Assembly: GCA_903891395.1 (NCBI GenBank)
Contig: CAITEM010000402.1
Coordinates: 1-5,131, forward strand
Source of the DNA: an uncultured Hyphomicrobiales bacterium
Lineage (GTDB): Bacteria; Pseudomonadota; Alphaproteobacteria; Rhizobiales; Xanthobacteraceae
Reading direction: 5' to 3'
Length of the DNA stretch: 5,131 bases
Under the pieces are notes generated by a model, which saw only the letters and a list, made by a program, of their open reading frames with translations, made no database searches and had not been told where the DNA came from. The position numbers were made by a program, and so were the translations under genes. Shown here piece by piece: positions 1 through 5,131 of this stretch. The stretch's first letter is position 1, and every line of letters starts with the position of its first letter.

Positions 1-1125
1 CGTCACGTTCACTACCGACATGATGTGCTGCTTCCTCTCGCGCGCATAGCGCAGCGTCGCCAGGGTGTCGGCGGTTTCGCCTGACTGCGAAATGAAGATC
101 GCCAGATCACCAGGCTCCAGCGGCGCGCCGCGATAGCGGAATTCCGAGGCGATATCGATTTCGACCGGCAGCTTGGCGAAGCGCTCGAACCAGTATTTCG
201 CCACCAGCCCGGCATAGAAGGCCGTGCCGCAAGCGGAGATCGACAGCCGCTTGATCTTCTTCCAGTCGAACGGCAGGTCTTCCGGCAGCGCCACCTTTTC
301 AGTGACCATGTCGATGTAGTGCGCCAGCGTATGGCCGACCACTTCGGGCTGTTCATGGATTTCCTTGCCCATGAAGTGCTTGTGGTTGCCCTTGTCGACC
401 ATGTGCGCGGTCGCCGTCGATTTGATGATGGCGCGCTCGACAGGCTGGTCCTGCTGATTGAATACCTGCGCGCTCTTGCGCGTCAGCACGGCCCAGTCGC
501 CCTCTTCGAGGTAGCTGATACTGTCGGTGAACGGCGCCAGTGCGATGGCGTCGGAGCCGAGGAACATCTCGCCCTTGCCGTAACCGATGGCGAGCGGCGA
601 GCCTTTGCGCGCGCCGATCATCAGATTGTCTTCACCGGAAAAAATGAAGGCGAGCGCGAAAGCGCCGCGCAACTGTTTAAGCGTCGCCGCCACAGCGTCG
701 ACCGGCTTCTTGCCTTTGTTGAGTTCCTCGGTGACCAGATGCGCGACGACTTCGGTGTCGGTCTCGCTGCGGAACGTGGCGCCGTTGGCGATCAGCCGCT
801 CGCGCAGCTCGCGGAAATTCTCGATGATGCCGTTGTGCACGACCGCGACGCGGTCGGTGGCATGGGGATGCGCGTTGCTTTCGGTCGGGCGGCCGTGGGT
901 CGCCCAGCGCGTGTGGCCGATGCCGGTATTGCCGCCGAGCGGTTCCTTTTCCAGCTTCGTGGCCAGCGCGGCGAGCTTGCCCTCGGCGCGGCGGCGCGCC
1001 AGCACGCCATGATCGAGCGTGGCGATACCGGCGGAGTCATAGCCGCGATATTCGAGGCGCCGCAGCGCATCGACCAGATGCCCGGCGACCGGGCTAGTTC
1101 CGAGTATTCCGACGATCCCGCACAT
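1..1125 (-). CDS. glmS: glutamine-fructose-6-phosphate aminotransferase (isomerizing), 3' end outside window
   Basis: GlmS catalyses the first committed step of amino-sugar synthesis in the cytoplasm: fructose-6-phosphate plus glutamine gives glucosamine-6-phosphate plus glutamate. The first 375 of about 608 residues are visible; the frame is open to the left edge. The start at 1125 is fixed because it yields MCGIVG, where Cys2 becomes the N-terminal nucleophile of the class II glutaminase after Met removal. Seen in order: YRGYDS (26-31), HTRWATHG (71-78), HNG (97-99) and ETDTE (121-125), all glutaminase pocket motifs; the interdomain stretch HKHFMGKEIHEQP (248-260); then the first SIS sugar-phosphate domain with SACGTAF (297-303) and SQSGETADT (346-354). 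No substitution of a known key residue was noticed. It lies 97 bp downstream of glmU on the same strand and is probably co-transcribed. The ribosome site is weak: AAAGGGG at 1144-1138 sits 12 nt before the start. Identification is very secure. Confidence 0.98.
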   Translation of the reverse strand, partial: MCGIVGILGTSPVAGHLVDALRRLEYRGYDSAGIATLDHGVLARRRAEGKLAALATKLEKEPLGGNTGIGHTRWATHGRPTESNAHPHATDRVAVVHNGIIENFRELRERLIANGATFRSETDTEVVAHLVTEELNKGKKPVDAVAATLKQLRGAFALAFIFSGEDNLMIGARKGSPLAIGYGKGEMFLGSDAIALAPFTDSISYLEEGDWAVLTRKSAQVFNQQDQPVERAIIKSTATAHMVDKGNHKHFMGKEIHEQPEVVGHTLAHYIDMVTEKVALPEDLPFDWKKIKRLSISACGTAFYAGLVAKYWFERFAKLPVEIDIASEFRYRGAPLEPGDLAIFISQSGETADTLATLRYARERKQHIMSVVNVT

Positions 1126-1222
1126 CCGCTTGGATGGCCCCTTTGTTGTTGTGTTGCTTTAGCTGGCGCCGGTAAACAAATGGAAATCAAAACGCATGTC
1201 GTTGTGTGACAAACGGCAGCGT
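1126..1222 (-). other. glmU-glmS intergenic spacer
   Basis: This is the 97-bp gap between the glmU stop and the glmS start. It is visibly more AT-rich than its flanks and contains a modest purine stretch, AAAGGGG (1144-1138), as the best ribosome-site candidate for glmS. An imperfect 7-bp inverted repeat (1188-1206) is not followed by a T-run, so it does not look like an intrinsic terminator and read-through from glmU is plausible. There is room for a secondary promoter, but no convincing -35/-10 pair is seen. The spacer is too short for a glmS ribozyme. Confidence 0.5.
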
Positions 1223-2581
1223 CTATTTAACTTTCTTGTTGCCCAGGCTTTTGCCCATCGCCTTGATCTGCCGCAGACGCTTGGCCCAGCCTTCCTTAAT
1301 GGTCTGCTCGCTGCGCTCCACCGCCAGCGCATCGGCCGGCACGTCCTTGGTCACCACGGACCCGGAGCCGACATAGGCGCCATCGCCGATCTTGATCGGG
1401 GCTACCAGCGACGAATTGGACCCGATGAAAGCGCCCGCGCCGATGTCGGTGTGGTGCTTGTGTGTGCCGTCGTAATTGCAGGTAATAGTGCCGGCGCCGA
1501 TGTTCGCGCCCGCGCCGACGCGCGCGTCGCCGATGTAGCTCAGGTGATTAGCCTTGGCGCCGGCTTCGATCCTGGCGGCCTTCACCTCGACGAAATTGCC
1601 GATATGCACGTCCTCGCCAAGATCGGCGCCCGGCCGCAGCCGCGCGTAAGGGCCGACACGCGCACCCTTGCCGACATGCGCGCCTTCCAGATGCGAGAAC
1701 GAGCGGATCACCGCGCCATCGTCGACGGTGACGCCCTGCCCGAACACCACGTTCGGCTCGATCGTGACGTCCTTGCCGAATTTGGTGTCGGCCGACAGAA
1801 ACACGGTTTCCGGCGCGACCATGGTGACGCCGGCGTCCATCGCGGCGCGGCGCAGCCGCGCCTGCAGCACAGCTTCGGCTTGCGCGAGTTGTGCCTTGGT
1901 ATTGATGCCGAGCACGTCATCCTCCGCGGTTTCGATCGCGACCGCCTTCAACCCCATCTCCCGGGCGATGGCAACCGCATCGGTCAGATAGTATTCGCCC
2001 TTGGCATTTGCATTGCCGATGCGCTCCAAAATCGTCAGGGCATGCGCGCCCGCCAGCGCCATCAGCCCGCCATTGACGAAGCCGATCTTGCGCTCGGCGG
2101 CGCTGGCGTCGCGGTCCTCGCGGATCGCGGTCAATTCGTCGCCCTTCATCACCAGCCGGCCGTAGCCGGCCGGATCGGCCGGCGTGAAGCCGAGCACCGC
2201 CACCGCCGCGCCCTTCGACAAGGCGGCGCGAAGCTGCGCCAGCGTTTCCGCGCGCACCAGCGGCGTGTCGGCAAACATCACCAGAATGTCGTCGGGCTTC
2301 CGCGCAATTGCGGCCTTGGCCGCGAGCACGGCATGCGCGGTGCCAAGCCGCTCGTGCTGCACGAAGACTTGCGCCTGTGGCACGAGCTTCTTTGCAGCGA
2401 TTTCCAGCCCGCCGTGATCGGGCCCGACGACCAGCGCGATGTCGGCGCCGCTCGCGGCCGTTAGGACATGCTCCAGCAGCGTCCGCCCGCCGATGGCGTG
2501 CAGCGCCTTGGGCAGCGAGGTGCGCATGCGGGTGCCTTCGCCGGCGGCAAGCACGATTGCGAGGCATGTTCGTTGGGTCAT
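1223..2581 (-). CDS. glmU: bifunctional GlmU: glucosamine-1-phosphate N-acetyltransferase / UDP-GlcNAc pyrophosphorylase
   Basis: GlmU makes UDP-GlcNAc from glucosamine-1-phosphate, acetyl-CoA and UTP, the precursor for peptidoglycan and lipid A. The protein is complete at 452 residues, normal for the family. The N-terminal nucleotidyltransferase (about 1-230) shows LAAGEGTRM (11-19) followed by SLPKALH (22-28), QHERLGTAHA (75-84), FADTPL (103-108), GYGR (139-142), FVNGG (168-172), GEYYLTD (195-201) and GINT (225-228). The C-terminal left-handed beta-helix acetyltransferase (about 251-452) has hexapeptide repeats and residues matching the E. coli active site at a constant offset of 17: R316, K334, H346 (catalytic base, in KANHLSY), Y349, N360, NYDG (369-372), S388 and R423. 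It starts at 2581; no strong Shine-Dalgarno is visible. It is first in a probable glmU-glmS unit and divergent from the SPOR-like gene. Both activities are predicted intact. Confidence 0.98.
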   Translation of the reverse strand: MTQRTCLAIVLAAGEGTRMRTSLPKALHAIGGRTLLEHVLTAASGADIALVVGPDHGGLEIAAKKLVPQAQVFVQHERLGTAHAVLAAKAAIARKPDDILVMFADTPLVRAETLAQLRAALSKGAAVAVLGFTPADPAGYGRLVMKGDELTAIREDRDASAAERKIGFVNGGLMALAGAHALTILERIGNANAKGEYYLTDAVAIAREMGLKAVAIETAEDDVLGINTKAQLAQAEAVLQARLRRAAMDAGVTMVAPETVFLSADTKFGKDVTIEPNVVFGQGVTVDDGAVIRSFSHLEGAHVGKGARVGPYARLRPGADLGEDVHIGNFVEVKAARIEAGAKANHLSYIGDARVGAGANIGAGTITCNYDGTHKHHTDIGAGAFIGSNSSLVAPIKIGDGAYVGSGSVVTKDVPADALAVERSEQTIKEGWAKRLRQIKAMGKSLGNKKVK

Positions 2582-2610
2582 TCGTAATTCGGCTCAGTGT
2601 TGCCAGATTT

Positions 2611-2634
2611 GCCGCCTCCCATAGCGGAGGAGGC
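2611..2634 (-). promoter_or_regulatory. inverted repeat / hairpin in the glmU leader
   Basis: Two 9-nt arms around a 6-nt loop (CATAGC on the plus strand) form a GC-rich hairpin of CCTCC pairing with GGAGG, then one G-A mismatch, then three more G-C pairs. It lies 30 bp upstream of the glmU start. No T-run follows on either strand, so it is not an intrinsic terminator. It could be an operator or a leader-RNA structure if glmU transcription begins upstream of it. The structure is visible; the function is unknown. Confidence 0.35.
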
Positions 2635-2654
2635 CCGACGGCAAAAGAGTTCGC

Positions 2655-2675
2655 GCCAATTTGGCCTGTATGGCC
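2655..2675. repeat. two overlapping short palindromes
   Basis: GCCAATTTGGC (2655-2665) is a perfect 11-bp palindrome with a central T. It overlaps GGCC-TGTAT-GGCC (2663-2675), a second perfect dyad. Their position in the middle of the divergent spacer is where an operator could sit. In GC-rich DNA such short dyads also occur by chance, so this is a weak candidate protein-binding site. Confidence 0.25.
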
Positions 2676-2734
2676 GCTCGCGCGCCGCAATGAAAGCCAG
2701 CTTTGCCGGATTCTGCTAATGTTTTCAATGATTC

Positions 2735-2748
2735 GCCGCCTTCGCGGC
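2735..2748 (+). promoter_or_regulatory. small hairpin before the SPOR-like gene start
   Basis: GCCGC-CTTC-GCGGC forms a perfect 5-bp GC stem with a four-base loop, ending 16 nt before the start codon at 2765. It would lie in the 5' leader of the plus-strand mRNA, next to the ribosome-binding zone, and could affect initiation. The Shine-Dalgarno there is poor: only GAG at 2755-2757, 7 nt before ATG. No T-run follows, so it is not a terminator. Confidence 0.25.
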
Positions 2749-2764
2749 ACTCACGAGCAAAACC

Positions 2765-3616
2765 ATGGCGAACGAAGCACCGACCCCCGACAAACCGAAA
2801 GCCGCGCGCGGCGCGCCGGTACGCCTGCTGGGCTGGGCCGGCGGCGCGACGCTGGCGCTTGGCGTTCTCGCGTTGACGCTGCAGACCGAGGCCGGCAGCG
2901 AACGCCTGCAGACCGCCTTATCGCCGGCGGACCCGCCACAGGTCGTCGCCAAAGCGGAGCCCGCGCCCGAACGTGACGCCGAGAACAAACGCCTGGAAGC
3001 TCTGGTTCTGGCGCTCGCCGCCGACCGCGAGCGGCAGAGCGCGCGCATCGCCAGCCTTGAGCGCAATCTCGAAGACATGACCGGCTCGATCAAACAACAG
3101 GTGGCGACCGCCGCCAAAGCGATCACACCGCCGCCTGCGCCAGCTCCCGTCGCCGTCGCGCCGGTCATCGCGCCTTTGGCCATGGCGGCGGTATCGCCAC
3201 CCGCGAGCGGTGGCTGGCCCGGCCAAACCCAGACGCCGCAAGCCCAACCGCAAGCCGCGCCGACGGCTGCTGCAACGACCCCGCCGGCACCCGAACGCCT
3301 CGCCGCGTTACCTGCGGCTGAACCCACCGCCGAGCCGCCGCGTAAGCCGGAAATCGGCATCGATCTTGGTGGCGCCGCGACGATGGACGTGCTCAACGCC
3401 CGCTGGGTTGCGGTCAAAGCAAATTATGGCCCGATGCTTTCGGGCCTTTACCCCCGCGCCGTGGAACGCCACCGCCAGACCGGATCGGACTATCGCCTTA
3501 TTGCCGGCCCGGTGCCGACCAATGCCGCCGCCGTGCAATTGTGCGCCAAGTTCGTCGCCGCCCGCATCACTTGCCGCGCGGTGAAGTTCGACGGCGAGCG
3601 CATGGTGCAGCGCTGA
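2765..3616 (+). CDS. single-pass membrane protein with coiled coil, Pro/Ala linker and SPOR-like C-terminal domain
   Basis: This is a 283-residue protein of unproven function. Seen in order: a basic, polar N-terminus (1-20); one hydrophobic segment (about 21-40) that reads as a signal anchor with the rest in the periplasm; a heptad-like charged stretch (about 71-115) likely to be a coiled coil; a low-complexity Pro/Ala/Gln/Thr linker (about 121-195); and a compact C-terminal domain (about 197-283). That domain carries YRLIAGPVPTNAAAVQLCAK (243-262), then a segment with C270 and a final FDGERM. The pattern of an RLIAGP strand, a helix and a second strand resembles SPOR domains, which in other proteins bind glycan strands lacking stem peptides. 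This is an inference from pattern, not an alignment. The start ATG at 2765 has only a weak GAG ribosome site. It sits 4 bp upstream of the next gene, so the two are probably translationally coupled, and divergent from glmU. Confidence 0.85.
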   Translation: MANEAPTPDKPKAARGAPVRLLGWAGGATLALGVLALTLQTEAGSERLQTALSPADPPQVVAKAEPAPERDAENKRLEALVLALAADRERQSARIASLERNLEDMTGSIKQQVATAAKAITPPPAPAPVAVAPVIAPLAMAAVSPPASGGWPGQTQTPQAQPQAAPTAAATTPPAPERLAALPAAEPTAEPPRKPEIGIDLGGAATMDVLNARWVAVKANYGPMLSGLYPRAVERHRQTGSDYRLIAGPVPTNAAAVQLCAKFVAARITCRAVKFDGERMVQR

Positions 3617-3620
3617 CGTC

Positions 3621-3995
3621 ATGAAACTGTTTTTGCCGAGCGCGCGCGCCACCAATATTCTGCTCATCGTCGGTTTCGCGGCGCTCGGTTACGCGCTCTA
3701 CATCCGCTACATGGCGCTGGAGCAATCGACGGTGGGATTAGCCTGCGGCGCCGGTCTCGACACCTGGCTGTGCGCGTCGCGCCGTATCGTCACGGTACTC
3801 TTTCAGTATTCGGTATTCGGCACCGCCGCGCTCATCGTCGCCGCGCTCAATCTTTTGCGGCCGTCGCTTTTCCTCTTCGCGGCAGCGCTCGCGCTCGCCT
3901 GCCTCGGCGTCGTGCTCTACAACATCGTGCTGTCGTCGCTGGCGATCGGACTCTTGCTGCTCAGCTTCGCGCGTCGCGCACCTGAGTCAGACTGA
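3621..3995 (+). CDS. small four-helix membrane protein, possibly a VKOR-like protein lacking CXXC
   Basis: This 124-residue integral membrane protein follows the SPOR-like gene after a 4-bp gap. Hydrophobic segments lie at about 11-31, 56-77, 83-99 and 100-117, the last two nearly continuous. The positive residues place both termini in the cytoplasm. The loop after helix 1 (about 32-54) is then periplasmic and carries C42 and C51. It is followed by an SVFG motif (64-67) at the start of helix 2. Helix 1, a loop with two cysteines, helix 2 with S-x-F-G and two further helices resemble the VKOR family, in which loop cysteines relay electrons to a CXXC in the last helix. Here the second half contains only C94, so there is no CXXC and oxidoreductase activity of the usual kind is not expected. 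The family link is a guess from pattern; conserved hypothetical membrane protein is the safe name. Its last 35 bp overlap the convergent GH17 gene. Confidence 0.85.
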   Translation: MKLFLPSARATNILLIVGFAALGYALYIRYMALEQSTVGLACGAGLDTWLCASRRIVTVLFQYSVFGTAALIVAALNLLRPSLFLFAAALALACLGVVLYNIVLSSLAIGLLLLSFARRAPESD

Positions 3996-5131
3996 CGGCA
4001 ATCGCCGCCAGCGCCGCGCAGACCCACAGCGACTGCCAGTTCGCCACCGTTTCATTGATCAGAATGTAGGGCACCGACAGCGCCAGGAGCACGGCGCCGC
4101 CGAGTTCGGCCGCGCCCCGCGCGCCGGACGGCCGCGGCATCACCAGCGTATGCAATAGCAACGGCACAGCGGTGGCAACGAGCGGCGCGAACGGAAAATC
4201 CCGATAGCGCGGATCGAACACCAGCCCGAGCGCAACGATCAGCGACAGCAGCATGGCCGCAATGGCAATGCCGCCGATCGCAACAGCCAGCCGCTCGCGC
4301 TCTCTTTCCCCGGTCGGGCCCAGCAGCCGCGAAAAGCGCGGCAGCGGTGTGCCGCGCATCATCGCCATGCTGAACGCGATCGGAGCAACGACCGCCACTC
4401 CCGCAAAAACCAGCGAGCGTAGCCAGCCGCTTACGTACAAACTCTCAAGCGGCACATTAGCGATGGTCCAGCCAATCAACAGACCGCCAGCGACGGCATT
4501 GCCCATCACCGCCAGCCATAGCGGCAACGGCACGTCGTCGGAACGCCGCCAGGTCCAGGCCGCGCCAAATATAACGATCGCGAAAGCGATGCCGCCCGCC
4601 GCCTGCCATGGCCAATGCGGATGATCGGAAACCGCCAAACCCCACTCGAATTTTTGCGCGCGATCGGCGTCGCGGAAGAAGCCCCAATGCCCGCCGACGG
4701 TGCCTTCGAGGGCGCGCTTCCACGGCTGGTCGAAGGCTTCGATGACGTTGACGTGGACCTTGTCGCGTTTGGCCAATTCCAGCACGTCCTGGATGACACG
4801 GGCCTGGTTGGCGGGCGACGGCAGCGCACCCTCGCGCATGCGGCCGGCGCTCGGCCAGCCGACCTCGCCGATGATAACTTCCTTGCCGGCAAAAGCCTCC
4901 GCCATCTGACGGCGGATCAGATCGACATGGGCGCCGGCGTCGCCCGTCGCGATCGGGAAATCCTCCCAATAAGGCAGGATATGGATGGTGATGAAGTCGA
5001 CCGCGGCGGCGACATCCCGGCTGCGCAGCCAGAATTCCCAGACGTCGGCGTAGGTCACGGGGACCTTTACCCGCGCCTTGACCGCCCGGATCATGGCGGC
5101 GAGGTCGGGCGCCGACAGATCGCCACGGAAG
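3961..5131 (-). CDS. GH17-family glucanase/transglucosylase domain fused to a multi-spanning membrane region (beta-(1-6) glucan synthase-like), 5' end outside window
   Basis: The reading frame is open to the right edge (first complete codon at 5130), so the N-terminus is missing and 389 residues are visible. The first visible residues, FRGDL, are of the kind that follow the acid/base Glu in GH17 enzymes; that Glu would lie just outside. Further on, VTYADVWEFW and ITIHILPYW are barrel strands. EVIIGEVGWPSAG matches the GH17 nucleophile motif (E-x-GWPSAG), with the nucleophile Glu codon at 4866-4864. A late strand, VIEAFDQPWK, precedes GHWGFF. After the barrel come about seven hydrophobic segments (roughly 4610-3980) forming a membrane domain. 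Rhizobial relatives with this layout are annotated as beta-(1-6) glucan synthase, but hydrolase or transglucosylase activity on beta-1,3-glucan is equally possible from sequence. An internal ATG at 5094 is not the true start, since conserved sequence continues upstream. It converges on the membrane-protein gene, overlapping it by 35 bp. Confidence 0.9.
   Translation of the reverse strand, partial: FRGDLSAPDLAAMIRAVKARVKVPVTYADVWEFWLRSRDVAAAVDFITIHILPYWEDFPIATGDAGAHVDLIRRQMAEAFAGKEVIIGEVGWPSAGRMREGALPSPANQARVIQDVLELAKRDKVHVNVIEAFDQPWKRALEGTVGGHWGFFRDADRAQKFEWGLAVSDHPHWPWQAAGGIAFAIVIFGAAWTWRRSDDVPLPLWLAVMGNAVAGGLLIGWTIANVPLESLYVSGWLRSLVFAGVAVVAPIAFSMAMMRGTPLPRFSRLLGPTGERERERLAVAIGGIAIAAMLLSLIVALGLVFDPRYRDFPFAPLVATAVPLLLHTLVMPRPSGARGAAELGGAVLLALSVPYILINETVANWQSLWVCAALAAIAVSLTQVRDARS
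3986..3996. repeat. perfect 11-bp palindrome at the convergent gene ends
   Basis: GTCAG-A-CTGAC is a perfect dyad that includes the TGA stop (3993-3995) of the small membrane-protein gene and lies inside the coding end of the GH17 gene. The loop is too short and there is no T-run on either strand, so it is not a normal intrinsic terminator. It may be coincidental. Confidence 0.2.

Larger units (their letters stand above)
2582..2764. promoter_or_regulatory. divergent intergenic region between glmU and the plus-strand pair
   Basis: This 183-bp region must carry the promoters for glmU (leftward) and for the plus-strand two-gene unit (rightward), because both neighbouring starts face away from it. 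It contains several short inverted repeats, at 2611-2634, 2655-2665, 2663-2675, 2693-2704 and 2735-2748. No -35/-10 pair matches a sigma-70 consensus well on either strand, so exact promoters cannot be placed. The assignment as a regulatory region rests on gene orientation only. No small ORF with a credible start was seen in it. Confidence 0.6.

Noticed and set aside
1188..1206. Imperfect inverted repeat in the glmU-glmS spacer as a terminator
   Set aside because: The stem has a mismatch and no T-run follows it on the minus strand.
319..1209. Long plus-strand open frame (296 codons) opposite glmS
   Set aside because: It is antisense to a certain glmS with all its motifs. The translation is Arg/Ala/Asp-rich without recognisable domains, and such frames are expected opposite GC-rich genes.
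1126..1222. glmS ribozyme/riboswitch upstream of glmS
   Set aside because: That element is known from Gram-positive bacteria and is longer than this 97-bp spacer; no matching core is visible.
1196..2464. Very long plus-strand open frame (422 codons) opposite glmU
   Set aside because: The length is striking, but it mirrors glmU codon structure. The product is rich in His, Arg and Asp with no domain, membrane segment or credible ribosome site, and glmU on the other strand is unambiguous.
1917..2750. Minus-strand open frame (277 codons) overlapping the glmU start and extending through the divergent spacer
   Set aside because: It is a shifted frame of glmU. The product is Arg-rich low-complexity sequence without a family signature.
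2719..2764. Earlier ATG codons (2719, 2728) as starts for the SPOR-like gene
   Set aside because: Both are out of frame with the gene and open an Arg-rich shadow frame.
2725..3417. Minus-strand open frame (230 codons) opposite the SPOR-like gene
   Set aside because: It is Ala/Gly/Ser-rich sequence arising opposite the Pro/Ala linker. The plus-strand product has a coherent anchor, coiled-coil and domain layout and is tightly coupled to the next gene.

Overview
This 5.1 kb window is GC-rich, densely packed bacterial chromosome. The protein sequences and the gene set (glmU-glmS, a GH17 protein with a membrane-spanning C-terminus, and a SPOR-like envelope protein) suggest an alphaproteobacterium of the Hyphomicrobiales, most likely the Bradyrhizobium/Rhodopseudomonas/Pseudolabrys side of the order. 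That placement is an inference from sequence style; the window contains no rRNA or other phylogenetic marker. I see no mobile element, CRISPR array, tRNA or rRNA.

Layout. The left half (1-2581) is on the minus strand and is read right to left: a complete glmU (2581-1223), a 97-bp spacer, then the first 375 codons of glmS (1125-1, running off the left edge). Together they encode two enzymes of UDP-GlcNAc synthesis: GlmS makes glucosamine-6-phosphate from fructose-6-phosphate and glutamine, and GlmU acetylates glucosamine-1-phosphate and uridylylates the product. All recognisable active-site residues are intact in the parts seen. A 183-bp spacer (2582-2764) separates glmU from a divergent two-gene plus-strand unit. 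Its first gene (2765-3616) encodes a single-pass membrane protein with a coiled coil, a long Pro/Ala linker and a SPOR-like C-terminal domain. Its second gene (3621-3995), only 4 bp downstream, encodes a small four-helix membrane protein. The right part (3961-5131) is a minus-strand gene that converges on and overlaps this unit by 35 bp. It encodes the C-terminal two thirds or so of a GH17 glucanase/transglucosylase-like domain fused to about seven membrane helices, of the type usually annotated as beta-(1-6) glucan synthase.

How they fit together. Every gene points to the cell envelope: sugar-nucleotide supply for peptidoglycan and LPS, a possible peptidoglycan-binding SPOR-like protein, and a periplasmic glucan-modifying enzyme. 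The most interesting item is the 124-residue membrane protein. It has the general layout of the VKOR (vitamin K epoxide reductase) fold, including a pair of cysteines in the loop after helix 1, but no CXXC active site. The plus-strand pair is the least characterised part of the window.
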